A DNA stretch of 64,000 nucleotides from Robinsoniella peoriensis. GTDB lineage: Bacteria > Bacillota > Clostridia > Lachnospirales > Lachnospiraceae. A program made the position numbers and the translations under genes. The number at the start of each line of letters is the position of its first letter. The first letter of the stretch is position 1. This document shows positions 52,294-61,171 of this stretch, in pieces. Location of the stretch: assembly GCF_042680125.1 (NCBI RefSeq), contig NZ_JBHTNY010000036.1; one strand, given 5' to 3'. The notes under the pieces are model-generated. The model did not search any database, had not been told where the DNA came from, and worked only from the letters and a program-made list of their open reading frames with translations.

Positions 52294-53820
52294 ATGAAGA
52301 AAAAAATAATTGCAGTTCTCTTAAGCGGGGCTATGGCGGTTGGATTGCTGGCAGGATGCGGAGCATCGGGCGGTGACAAAGAAACCGGTAAAGCAGCCGG
52401 TGCGGCTAAAGATACCCAGGCGGGAAGCGAGGCAAATCAGGGGGAGGAATCTAAAAAAGATGAGTCGGCGGATGGTGAAAAGAAAGCAGGCGGTGGAGAA
52501 AATGTGACGCTAAAGTTTGTGCAGGATCTGGGTACGGACGAAAAGGCTAACCAGCTTACCCAGGATATTATCAAAGCTTTCACAGATGATACCGGAATTC
52601 AGGTGGAGTTTGAGTCCATACCCACGGGAGATTACCGAACCTGGCTGACAACACAGTTTTCCGCGGGAGAAGGACCGGATGTGTATACAGATATTTTATA
52701 TAATATCACTTCGGATTATGACAGTGGCTGGCTGTATAATTTTAAAGATCTCTATGACAAAGAAAGTGCTTATGATCCCGGACAGCCTTGGAGAGAGACC
52801 CTCCCGGATTCTATATTAGAAAGAATGGAACTTCCGGACAATGTGGTTCCGGGCTATCCATCTTCAACCAGTGTGGTTCGTATTTTCTGTAACATGGATT
52901 TGTTTGAAAAAGCAGGTGTGAAGAAACCGGAGACATGGGCGGAATTTATGGATGCCTGTAAAAAACTGAAAGATTCCGGAACGATACCATTTGGATTCCC
53001 CAATGCAACAATTGGAGATCTTTCCTGGCTCTGGTTTAACAACTCTGTTTCCAGTCAGCTGGATGAAGGGCTTGTTAAAGAACTGGACGAGTCCGGTAAC
53101 GGCTATATTGAGTTAGGAGAAATCGCAAAAGGATTCGATGAAGGAAAAATTGATTTTACAAGTCCGCAGCTGGAAAAAGGATTTGATATGATGAAGGAAT
53201 TTTCACAGTACTGGACCAGTGATTACAATGGACTGGATCAAAAATCAGCGCTGGATATGTTCATGCGAGGCGAAGTTGCAATGGTACAGGCACTTTCAAC
53301 AAATCTCAGCCAGATTCAGGATGCCGTAGGGGATGACTTTAATTATGAAGTAATGCCGGTTCCGGTCATTACAAAAGATACATCAGAATATGCAATGGGG
53401 AAATCCGTAATTTTGGGCGGACAGCCGGATATCATTTATGCAATCAATAAAAACCTGGAAGGGGATAATGCCAGATTAGAAGCAGCACTTAAATTTGTTC
53501 AGTATATGTCTTCACCGGACATCCAGAAAAAGTTTGCTGACGGCATCTGTAGAATCCCGCTGGCAAATACAACAAAACTTCCGGACAGCTTAAGCGGATT
53601 TATTATTACAGAAGAACCCTTACGCATGGCTTATTATACAGGCATTAATGAAAAACTGCGTACTTATTTCCATCGGGCAGGACAGCAGTATCTGGAGGGC
53701 GGATTATCAACCGGAGAATTTGGCAAGATGGTAAATGATTCTTATAAAGAGGTACTGGACGAAGTGAAGGCAGAAAATGGCTGGTCGGCTGAAAATAATT
53801 ATGGAATCGTAAAGGAATAA
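52294..53820 (+). CDS. Sugar-binding lipoprotein (CUT1)
   Basis: 508 residues. Signal peptide MKKKIIAVLLSGAMAVGLL with lipobox LAGC (Cys22), an acidic, Ala/Gly/Lys-rich linker to about residue 75, then an extracellular solute-binding domain (VTLKFVQDLGTDEKANQLTQ). The frame opens at 52231, but AAAGGAGG at the proper distance favours the ATG at 52294. The sulfatase that follows suggests a sulfated oligosaccharide as ligand (inference). Confidence 0.9.
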   Translation: MKKKIIAVLLSGAMAVGLLAGCGASGGDKETGKAAGAAKDTQAGSEANQGEESKKDESADGEKKAGGGENVTLKFVQDLGTDEKANQLTQDIIKAFTDDTGIQVEFESIPTGDYRTWLTTQFSAGEGPDVYTDILYNITSDYDSGWLYNFKDLYDKESAYDPGQPWRETLPDSILERMELPDNVVPGYPSSTSVVRIFCNMDLFEKAGVKKPETWAEFMDACKKLKDSGTIPFGFPNATIGDLSWLWFNNSVSSQLDEGLVKELDESGNGYIELGEIAKGFDEGKIDFTSPQLEKGFDMMKEFSQYWTSDYNGLDQKSALDMFMRGEVAMVQALSTNLSQIQDAVGDDFNYEVMPVPVITKDTSEYAMGKSVILGGQPDIIYAINKNLEGDNARLEAALKFVQYMSSPDIQKKFADGICRIPLANTTKLPDSLSGFIITEEPLRMAYYTGINEKLRTYFHRAGQQYLEGGLSTGEFGKMVNDSYKEVLDEVKAENGWSAENNYGIVKE

Positions 53821-53851
53821 CCGTAATTTAATCGGGAAAGGAGAGAACAGG

Positions 53852-55354
53852 ATGGGAAAACCAAAGAAACGCCCAAACTTGATTTATATTCTGGCTGATG
53901 ATATGGGTTATGGAGATATCTCGGCTTACAACGAAAATTGTCCTTTTCAGACTCCTAATCTGGACAGATTGTGCGAAAACGGCATACGTTTTACGGATGC
54001 TCATGCATCTTCCGCAGTCTGCACTCCATCCAGATACAGTATTTTGACGGGACGCTATAACTGGCGTTCCCGGCTGAAATCATATGTTGTGGGAGGATAT
54101 TCAGCCCCCCTTCTGGAGCCGGGCCGCATGACTGTGGCGAATCTTTTAAAAGAACAGGGATACCAAACGGCAATGATCGGAAAATGGCATCTTGGAATGG
54201 ATTTTGCCAAATTCGAAGATTTCAGGGAAGCGGAAGAATTTGGGGCAAGCGACGGAGTGGATTACGCAGGAAAAATAAAAGGATCTCCGGTGGAACATGG
54301 TTTTGATTATTACTTCGGAATCAGCGGATCTCTGGATATGCCTCCCTATGTCTATATCGAGAATGATCATTTTACGGCAAAGCCGGATCATGAGACCCAG
54401 AATACAGGCAAGAAATTTTGGAGGAAAGGTCCTGCAGCACCGGGGTTCGTACATGAAAATGTTCTGGATGAACTCACAGACAGGGTACTGGATAAGATAG
54501 AAGAGTATAAAGAAAATCCCTTTTTTATTTATTATCCCATGCCTGCGCCCCATACACCGATTCTCCCGGCAAAACGGTTTCTGGGCAAATCGGGAACGAA
54601 TACTTATGGAGATTTTGTATTGCACTGTGATGACGCAGCCGGAAGAATTACGAAAAAGCTGGAAGAACTGGGGCTTTTAGAAAATACGGTTATTCTATAC
54701 ACCTCGGATAACGGGTGTTCCCCAATGGCGGATTACGAAGAGTTAAAAGCAGCGGGACACAATCCCAGCTATGTATTCCGGGGTACAAAGTCAGATATCT
54801 ATGAAGGTGGGCACAGAGTTCCGCTGATTATGCACTGGCCGGAATTGATCCCGGCAGGAGGCGTATGTGACCGGGTGGTCTGCCTTTGTGATCTGATGGC
54901 CACACTGGCTGATTATTTTGATTATCCATTGCCGGAAAATGCAGGAGAAGACAGTGTCAGCAATCTGCCGCTTTGGAAAGATGCGAAAGGACCGGAGGTC
55001 CGCAGAGATGTGGTACACCAGAGTATCGATGGTTCCCTTTCTATCCGAAAAGGGATGATGAAACTGGAAATGTGTCCCGGCTCCGGCGGTTGGTCAGATC
55101 CCAAACCGGGAGAGGAGGACCAAAATCTTCCCAGGTTCCAGCTGTATGATTTATCAGAGGATATTGGAGAACGTGTAAATGTGATAGAGCAGTATCCAGA
55201 ACTGGCAAAGGAACTGCGTCATCAGTTAAAAGAATATATTTTGAATGGCAGAAGTACTCCGGGACCACGACAGAAAAATGACGGACAGGAGGTATGGGAG
55301 ACTATACTCTGGATGACAGAACCAGATGATATACAGCTAAAAATGTATCGATAA
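53852..55354 (+). CDS. Type I sulfatase (formylglycine-dependent)
   Basis: 500 residues. The metal-site start RPNLIYILADDMGYGD is followed by the activation motif CTPSR, whose Cys57 must be oxidised to formylglycine, then SILTGRYNWR; later motifs are GKWHLGMD, PHTPILP and YTSDNG. Anaerobes use a radical-SAM maturase for this step, and none is in the window. No signal peptide is visible, so it acts in the cytoplasm on imported sulfated sugars. Last gene of the damaged importer operon, with AAAGGAG upstream. Confidence 0.92.
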   Translation: MGKPKKRPNLIYILADDMGYGDISAYNENCPFQTPNLDRLCENGIRFTDAHASSAVCTPSRYSILTGRYNWRSRLKSYVVGGYSAPLLEPGRMTVANLLKEQGYQTAMIGKWHLGMDFAKFEDFREAEEFGASDGVDYAGKIKGSPVEHGFDYYFGISGSLDMPPYVYIENDHFTAKPDHETQNTGKKFWRKGPAAPGFVHENVLDELTDRVLDKIEEYKENPFFIYYPMPAPHTPILPAKRFLGKSGTNTYGDFVLHCDDAAGRITKKLEELGLLENTVILYTSDNGCSPMADYEELKAAGHNPSYVFRGTKSDIYEGGHRVPLIMHWPELIPAGGVCDRVVCLCDLMATLADYFDYPLPENAGEDSVSNLPLWKDAKGPEVRRDVVHQSIDGSLSIRKGMMKLEMCPGSGGWSDPKPGEEDQNLPRFQLYDLSEDIGERVNVIEQYPELAKELRHQLKEYILNGRSTPGPRQKNDGQEVWETILWMTEPDDIQLKMYR

Positions 55355-55362
55355 ATGCATAC

Positions 55363-55410
55363 AATAACAGGGATTTGTAATTGGGTAAAATTACAAATCC
55401 CTGTTATTTT
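55363..55410. terminator. Strong bidirectional terminator
   Basis: A 20-bp perfect inverted repeat: AATAACAGGGATTTGTAATT at 55363-55382 and its complement at 55389-55408. It separates the sulfatase from the convergent URO-D-like gene, whose stop is a few bases away. Confidence 0.88.
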
Positions 55411-55414
55411 AGTT

Positions 55415-56707
55415 TTACCCTGCATAATCCTCTGCAACGCGCATAGCAATTTTTTCCCATTCCCAGAGTCTTTTCGGGTCATATCTCACCGTGGAGATGT
55501 CCTTGAAAATAAGTTCCACATGGCATCCACTATCCGTAAGGGCCATAAAGTCCCGCAGATCTTTTTCAGCCTGATTGGAATCAAAGGTATTTCCTGCTAC
55601 AATTACCGGATTAGGCTTTCGGCTGATTACGTAATCAGAACCAATTGCATCTATTATTTTTTCACTGTTGTTCCAGGGAGATGCTGATACCTTTCTAAGG
55701 TTGGGGATACGACGCAGTATATCCATTTTAATATCCAGCGGTTCACAACAGCCATAATAGGTCAAGCCAAAGCGTTCCAGCCATTTCAAGTCGTGTTCTA
55801 CGGCAAATTCCCAATGCATCTCGGGAGAGACGGTAGAGAAAATCTGTGCGTTGGAACAGCCCCACATGTTTTTCGCCATCACATGGGAAGAATCATAGAC
55901 AGATCCGGGAAGTTCTGTCGTATAGCCATATCCTCCGGAACCGATTCTGGTATTGTTATTATCCAGTGAAAGCAGGTTCATGGCTTCCAGCTGGTCCATT
56001 TCCTTCATCCATGCCTGTACCATGCGTTCGTAAATGTCATGCACTATATCCGGGCGGAGAATCAGATCCATAATTGCCTCCTGTACACCCCACCATCGTA
56101 CCAGGTAGTCCCAGGGTGTATACCAGATGTGCTTTCTTCCCACCTTTTTCACGGGAAGAATATCCGCAAATATTTCATTCATGGCGGCAAATGTTTCTTC
56201 GGTTTCTTTAATGTCATGTGTAACAACAGGCATTTTAATCTTTTCGATATCTTCCGGTTCCGAGATCTGGATTTTAAAATGCCTGGATACTACGTCGTTA
56301 TCCTGATCAGTAGATACGCAGGTCACATCTTCTTCAATTCCAAAACCGGTAGACGAAATAGCAAGTGGAGATTCCATATAAGGATTAACGACCATATCTC
56401 CAGGGAAATGATTCCACTGGTAGATTGTTTTTCGCAGGCTATCCTCTAACTTTCTGGCCCAGGGCTGCCGGCATCTCAACGTTAATTCATCATCCACATT
56501 CAATTCATGCCATGGAACTTCATTGATCCATACCATTGGTTTTACGGATTTTTTGTCATTTAATAAAGCCCAGTTCTTTGCACGCAATGCGTTTCTGCTG
56601 TCGTCAGATATTTCTGCGATTCGATACCCCAGGGTGCGCAGAATATCTTTGTCCGAGTCTGTAAAACGGATCGTATTAATTTTTGCACTCTTTTCTTCTT
56701 GTAACAT
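55415..56707 (-). CDS. URO-D-superfamily protein, type 2
   Basis: 430 residues, more distant from uroporphyrinogen decarboxylase than the one at 17761. Recognisable parts are WYTPWDYLVRWWGVQEAIMDL in the middle, TTELPGSVYD, and FGLTYYGCCEPLDIKMDILRRIPNLRKVSASPWNN, the equivalent of the barrel end where methyltransferase relatives bind zinc. The HxC pattern is replaced by GCC, so metal binding is uncertain. Function unknown; methyl transfer or a sugar-related reaction are both possible. It follows an AraC gene on the same strand with a 75-base gap. GGGAGG before the ATG. Confidence 0.75.
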   Translation of the reverse strand: MLQEEKSAKINTIRFTDSDKDILRTLGYRIAEISDDSRNALRAKNWALLNDKKSVKPMVWINEVPWHELNVDDELTLRCRQPWARKLEDSLRKTIYQWNHFPGDMVVNPYMESPLAISSTGFGIEEDVTCVSTDQDNDVVSRHFKIQISEPEDIEKIKMPVVTHDIKETEETFAAMNEIFADILPVKKVGRKHIWYTPWDYLVRWWGVQEAIMDLILRPDIVHDIYERMVQAWMKEMDQLEAMNLLSLDNNNTRIGSGGYGYTTELPGSVYDSSHVMAKNMWGCSNAQIFSTVSPEMHWEFAVEHDLKWLERFGLTYYGCCEPLDIKMDILRRIPNLRKVSASPWNNSEKIIDAIGSDYVISRKPNPVIVAGNTFDSNQAEKDLRDFMALTDSGCHVELIFKDISTVRYDPKRLWEWEKIAMRVAEDYAG

Positions 56708-56782
56708 ATACCTACCTCCCGGTGTTGTTCTTTTCTAAAGGGTATCATGAATAGAAAAAAGCCACAACACTGTGGTGTGACT

Positions 56783-57535
56783 TTAAGGTTGCACGATGTG
56801 ACTTTTGCGGTAGGTGCTGGGCGAAATGTCCATGTAGCTGTGAAAGGCTCTGGAGAAAGATTTTTCATCTGCATAGTCTGCGATCTGACAGGCTTCTGAC
56901 ACAGTAGCTCCCTGTGCCAGGGCAATGGCTGCCCGGTTCAAACGTGCGGAATAGAGATATTGGTTGGGTGACATTTGAAAAGTAGCTTTGAATTTACGTG
57001 AAAAGTAGGATCGCTCCATTCCCACATATGCTGCCAGATCACGCACTGTAATGCGGTCCGCTAAATGTGTATCGATATAATCCAGTACGCTTTTCATAGC
57101 AGGATGATCGGTTTTTTGCAGGGGAAGATCCTCATTAAGCAGTGTCAGGAATATATCAAAAAGCTGTTCTGTTTCTCTCTGATATATGGATTGTCCCATA
57201 AATGAACGCAGACTTTGAAGGATATAATACATCGGGGTATTTTCTATTATTTTTACAATTCCCAGATCAATATAAAAATCCATCTTTATCTGAATGTGAA
57301 ACCAGAGTACCTGCAGGGGATCTTCTTTGATATGCCAGAGTGTATACGGTTTCATTAAAGGCAGAATATAGAAAAATCCCGGTTCCAGTCGGATCTTCTG
57401 ATCCCCTTTTTTGAGATATGCTTCACCACCGAGGATATAGTACATGCGGTAAAATAAAGCATTTTCATCTGTCATACCCCAGTCTTCCGAACAGACCGTA
57501 TAATCACTCTGCAGCAGGGTAAATTCATGATTCAT
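56783..57535 (-). CDS. AraC-family regulator
   Basis: 250 residues: N-terminal cupin-like sensor (MYYILGGEAYLKKGDQKIRL, EPGFFYILPLMKPY) and two C-terminal helix-turn-helix motifs (ITVRDLAAYVGMERSYFSRKFKATFQMSP and VSEACQIADYADEKSFSRAFHSYMDISPSTYR). Upstream of, and probably regulating, the URO-D-like gene. AAAGGAGG before the ATG. Confidence 0.88.
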   Translation of the reverse strand: MNHEFTLLQSDYTVCSEDWGMTDENALFYRMYYILGGEAYLKKGDQKIRLEPGFFYILPLMKPYTLWHIKEDPLQVLWFHIQIKMDFYIDLGIVKIIENTPMYYILQSLRSFMGQSIYQRETEQLFDIFLTLLNEDLPLQKTDHPAMKSVLDYIDTHLADRITVRDLAAYVGMERSYFSRKFKATFQMSPNQYLYSARLNRAAIALAQGATVSEACQIADYADEKSFSRAFHSYMDISPSTYRKSHIVQP

Positions 57536-57960
57536 AAAAAGCAGCCTCCTTTACAAATCTCTTTTGTACCTTATTACTTTGCTGTTTCTTTCTTTACAGT
57601 TTAAGGTTTTGCAGATATTTAATATTTTGTTGTTTATAGTTTAGCATTTCGCAAAAGTAAAGTCACTTTCTTTTTAGTATCTGATTGCTGTATCCTGTTT
57701 GAATTCGCAATAAAGACGCAGGGAGGACCAGACTGTAAGGCGGAGATTTGTAGTTAATCAGAATGAGTCGATTAGTTAGTATGTGAGAAAAAATATAAAA
57801 ACATACAAAGTATATGGACTTAAACATCAAAAAAGTAAAAATATTAACGGTGAGGTAAATATATTTTATAGACGACATTATACATAATTGCTAAAATAGC
57901 ATTATCAGTTAGCGCTAATGTGAAAAAAATATACGAAGAACCGAAATAGGAGGATTTAAG
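57536..57960. other. 425-base divergent control region
   Basis: Very AT-rich, between the AraC gene and the sugar importer. The 10-bp palindrome TTAGCGCTAA (57909-57918) lies just before the importer's ribosome-binding site and may be an operator. I see no reliable promoter pair, gene or RNA. Confidence 0.45.
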
Positions 57961-59370
57961 ATGAAAAAGAGAATCATAAGTATTTTATTGGCGGTTACGA
58001 TGTTGTCTTCAACACTTGCAGGATGTGCAGGAAATTCAGCGGATTCCGGGGAAAAGACCACCGGCAATAAGAAGGGAACCCAGGAGACAACAGCTGCAGG
58101 AGCGGATTCAGAAAAGGAGACAGGTGAAGAGCAGACGGCAGGAGAGGGCGAACCGGTCAAAATCAAATTCTTGAACCGCTGGGCGGAAGATACGGTTCTG
58201 GGAGCCGCTATATATAAAGCCTGTCAGGATTTTATGGAAAAAAATCCGAATGTTGAGATTGAATATGATGCCGTAGCAGGGGCGGACGATACGCAGTTTT
58301 ATGAAAAAATGAAAACAGCGGCAGCTACAGGCGATATGTATGAATTGTTCCAGAATTATGGCGGCAGTACCATCTATTCCTACGTGGAAAGTGATGTTCT
58401 GTATGACCTTACCTCTGAGTTTGAAAAGGATAAGGAGTGGAAAGATAACTTTTTAGATCTGTTCAGTATGTGGGAATATCAGGCAAAAGAAGGTGTATAT
58501 GGTGTTCCATTTACGGACTTTGCTACCGTTCTCTATTGTAACAAGGATATGTTCGAATCCAGAGGACTGAAATATCCGGAGACGATTTCAGAATTTGAAG
58601 CTGTCTGCGATAAGTTCCTGGAAGAAGGTATTACACCGGTTCCAATGTCAGGAGAAGGATGGCGTTTTGCACATCTCCTTTCCGGTCTGGTTATGAGAAA
58701 ATATGGCGAGGATTATATTTATGACCTGGCAAATGGAAAAGAAAAGTACACCGGCGACAAGATGCTGGAGTTAGTAAATCTTATGAAATCCTGGCAGGAC
58801 AAAGGGTATTTTGGCGAAAACATTGCATCCCTGGATTCTGCAACAGAGCAGGCACTTTTCTCAACGGAGAAATCCCCGATGATTGCAATCGGAACCTGGC
58901 AGCCGACCAATATTCTGGAAAACAATCCGGAATTTCTGGATAGAAAAGGAGTAGATGTAATCTGGTTCCCTGCATTTGATGACAAGATGGATTTAAAAGG
59001 AGGCTCAATGGGAGGTCCAAATGAAGGTCTGTCTATAGCTAAGAAAGATGAGGCAACTACCGCAGCAACCGTAAAGCTGGTAAAATACCTTACTTCACCG
59101 GAAGTCGTTACCGAGATATGGAAAGCAGATCCCACTCAGATCTTCGCAGTTAAGAGTGCAACACCGCCGGAAGAGATGAATTATTTAACAAAAGAATGTA
59201 TTGACCTGATAAATAATACGGCAACTGGCTTAATGCAGGAAATTGACCAGTACAGCACAATTGCTTCTTTACAGGACAGACTGAGAAATTCCCTTGCGGG
59301 CATGGTAGCAGGTAACTCTCCGGAAGCTGCAATGAAAGAGGTTCAGGACGAAATAGACAGCCATAATTAA
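57961..59370 (+). CDS. Sugar-binding lipoprotein (CUT1)
   Basis: 469 residues. Signal peptide with lipobox LAGC (Cys22), a Ser/Thr/Glu-rich linker to about residue 60, then a CUT1 receptor domain (VKIKFLNRWAEDTVLGAAIY). First gene of an intact importer operon followed by two permeases, a kinase and a response regulator. Strong GGAGG site. Ligand unknown. Confidence 0.9.
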   Translation: MKKRIISILLAVTMLSSTLAGCAGNSADSGEKTTGNKKGTQETTAAGADSEKETGEEQTAGEGEPVKIKFLNRWAEDTVLGAAIYKACQDFMEKNPNVEIEYDAVAGADDTQFYEKMKTAAATGDMYELFQNYGGSTIYSYVESDVLYDLTSEFEKDKEWKDNFLDLFSMWEYQAKEGVYGVPFTDFATVLYCNKDMFESRGLKYPETISEFEAVCDKFLEEGITPVPMSGEGWRFAHLLSGLVMRKYGEDYIYDLANGKEKYTGDKMLELVNLMKSWQDKGYFGENIASLDSATEQALFSTEKSPMIAIGTWQPTNILENNPEFLDRKGVDVIWFPAFDDKMDLKGGSMGGPNEGLSIAKKDEATTAATVKLVKYLTSPEVVTEIWKADPTQIFAVKSATPPEEMNYLTKECIDLINNTATGLMQEIDQYSTIASLQDRLRNSLAGMVAGNSPEAAMKEVQDEIDSHN

Positions 59371-59426
59371 AAATGATGCGCGGACAGGGGAGAAGCCTGT
59401 CCGTGTCTATAAAGGGGGGACTTTCC

Positions 59427-60299
59427 GTGAAATGGATAAAAAAATATTATGTGCCGTTTTTCATGATTCTTCCGGCATTTCTATTAATCGCATTTATGTT
59501 TTTCACACCAATCATTCAGACTGTCTATCTGTCATTTGTGGAATGGAATGGCATCTGGCAGACGCCGAAAGAATTTGTAGGATTCAGTAATTATAAACGC
59601 ATGTTCAGCGACCGTGTATTCTGGATCTGTATCCGGAATATGTTTATTTATCTGGCACAGGGTGTTTTAATTCAGGGTCCGATTGCATTTTTACTGGCTA
59701 TGTTTATCTCAAAAAAAATACGGGGGCTGCGTGCATTTAAATTTGCATTCTTCCTTCCGGTTATTATTCCGATGACAGCGGTAGCAATTATGTGGAAATT
59801 TATTTTAAATCCAAACTGGGGTTTAATTAATGATATGATACGATTTTTTAATCCTGATTTTAACATGGACTTTTTGGGCAATCCCGATATTGCAATGTAT
59901 TCGGTAGTACTGGTAAGTGCATGGGTATATATCGGCTTAAATATGGTTATTTTTTCAGCTGGTATGACAGCTATACCTGAAGAATTATATGAATCGGGCG
60001 AACTGGATGGAGCAACCGGAATAAAAAAAATTCTCTATATTACACTGCCCATGATGAAAGAAAGTTTAAAAGTATATGTCATTCTTATGATTACCGGAAC
60101 CCTGAAGACCTTCGACCTGGTATTTGTTATGACAAAGGGAGGTCCAAATGAAGCCACGCAAGTGCCGGCAGTTAATATGTACCTGCAGACGTTCTCCTAT
60201 GGAAAATTTGGCTATGGTGCCACGATTGCTACATTTATTCTGGTGGTGGGGTTAATTGGAAGTCTGATTGCAAATAAGTATCTGGTTGCAAAAGAGTAG
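59427..60299 (+). CDS. CUT1 ABC sugar permease, first subunit
   Basis: About 290 residues with six membrane helices, beginning MKWIKKYYVPFFMILPAFLLI; EAA loop YESGELDGATGIKKILYITLP. The open frame reaches 59373, but AAAGGGGGG followed six bases later by GTG (59427) matches the family N terminus. It serves as the intact reference for the truncated permease at 50774. Confidence 0.9.
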   Translation: MKWIKKYYVPFFMILPAFLLIAFMFFTPIIQTVYLSFVEWNGIWQTPKEFVGFSNYKRMFSDRVFWICIRNMFIYLAQGVLIQGPIAFLLAMFISKKIRGLRAFKFAFFLPVIIPMTAVAIMWKFILNPNWGLINDMIRFFNPDFNMDFLGNPDIAMYSVVLVSAWVYIGLNMVIFSAGMTAIPEELYESGELDGATGIKKILYITLPMMKESLKVYVILMITGTLKTFDLVFVMTKGGPNEATQVPAVNMYLQTFSYGKFGYGATIATFILVVGLIGSLIANKYLVAKE

Positions 60300-60312
60300 A
60301 GGAGGCGAGATA

Positions 60313-61137
60313 ATGAAAGTAAAAATCAAAAAGAAAATTCTCTATATACTGGCGATTTTGTGGGCATGTATGAATATCATTCCTTTGATTGTTGTCATAC
60401 TGGGGTCTTTTAAAAATACCAACGAAATCTATATGGGGCCCTTTAAGCTTCCAGAGATATGGAGTTTTAAAAATTATGATAAAGCAATCCTGCGGTCCGG
60501 GGTTATAAAAGGCATTTTTAATTCTTTTACCTATGCCATTATATCCGTTATCCTGATTATGGTCATTGCGCTGATGGCTGGATTTGTTTTGTCAAGGTTC
60601 AAAGGAAAGCTGATTGATGGGCTGAATATTTACTTCATATTGGGAATTTTAGTTCCGGTACAGGCAACTTTTATTCCACTGGTAGGGACAATTGGGAAGC
60701 TGGGGATGCAGAACAATCCCGTTACGATGATTACTATATATGTAACGTTCAATCTACCCATGTCCATCCTGCTGATAACCGGGTATATGAGGGGAATTTC
60801 CAAAGAAATTGATGAGGCGGCAACCATAGACGGAAGCGGGACTTTTGGCATCTTCCGGAAGATGATTGTGCCATTATCCCTTCCGGCAATCTCTACAGCA
60901 GGTATTCTGGCATTTGTAAATATTTATAACGACCTCATCTTTGCGACGCTGTTTATATCAAAACCCAAATTTCAAACCATAACACAGGTAGTCAATAGTT
61001 TTTCTGCGCAGTATAATACAGATGTAGGAGCAACTTTAGCGGCAATGGTGGTAGCAATTATTCCGATGATTATCATTTTTATGTGTTTCCAGGAAAAAGT
61101 GATTGCAGGTTTATCAGCAGGGTCCGTGAAAGGGTAG
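60313..61137 (+). CDS. CUT1 ABC sugar permease, second subunit
   Basis: 274 residues, six membrane helices, EAA loop DEAATIDGSGTFGIFRKMIVP, MalG-type end VIAGLSAGSVKG. The frame opens at 60268, but GAGGAGG before the ATG at 60313 fixes the start. Completes the importer; no ATPase gene is present, so a shared ATPase is expected. Confidence 0.9.
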   Translation: MKVKIKKKILYILAILWACMNIIPLIVVILGSFKNTNEIYMGPFKLPEIWSFKNYDKAILRSGVIKGIFNSFTYAIISVILIMVIALMAGFVLSRFKGKLIDGLNIYFILGILVPVQATFIPLVGTIGKLGMQNNPVTMITIYVTFNLPMSILLITGYMRGISKEIDEAATIDGSGTFGIFRKMIVPLSLPAISTAGILAFVNIYNDLIFATLFISKPKFQTITQVVNSFSAQYNTDVGATLAAMVVAIIPMIIIFMCFQEKVIAGLSAGSVKG

Positions 61138-61171
61138 GAATATAGAAAGGCGCGTACAGAAGGGGTATAGA

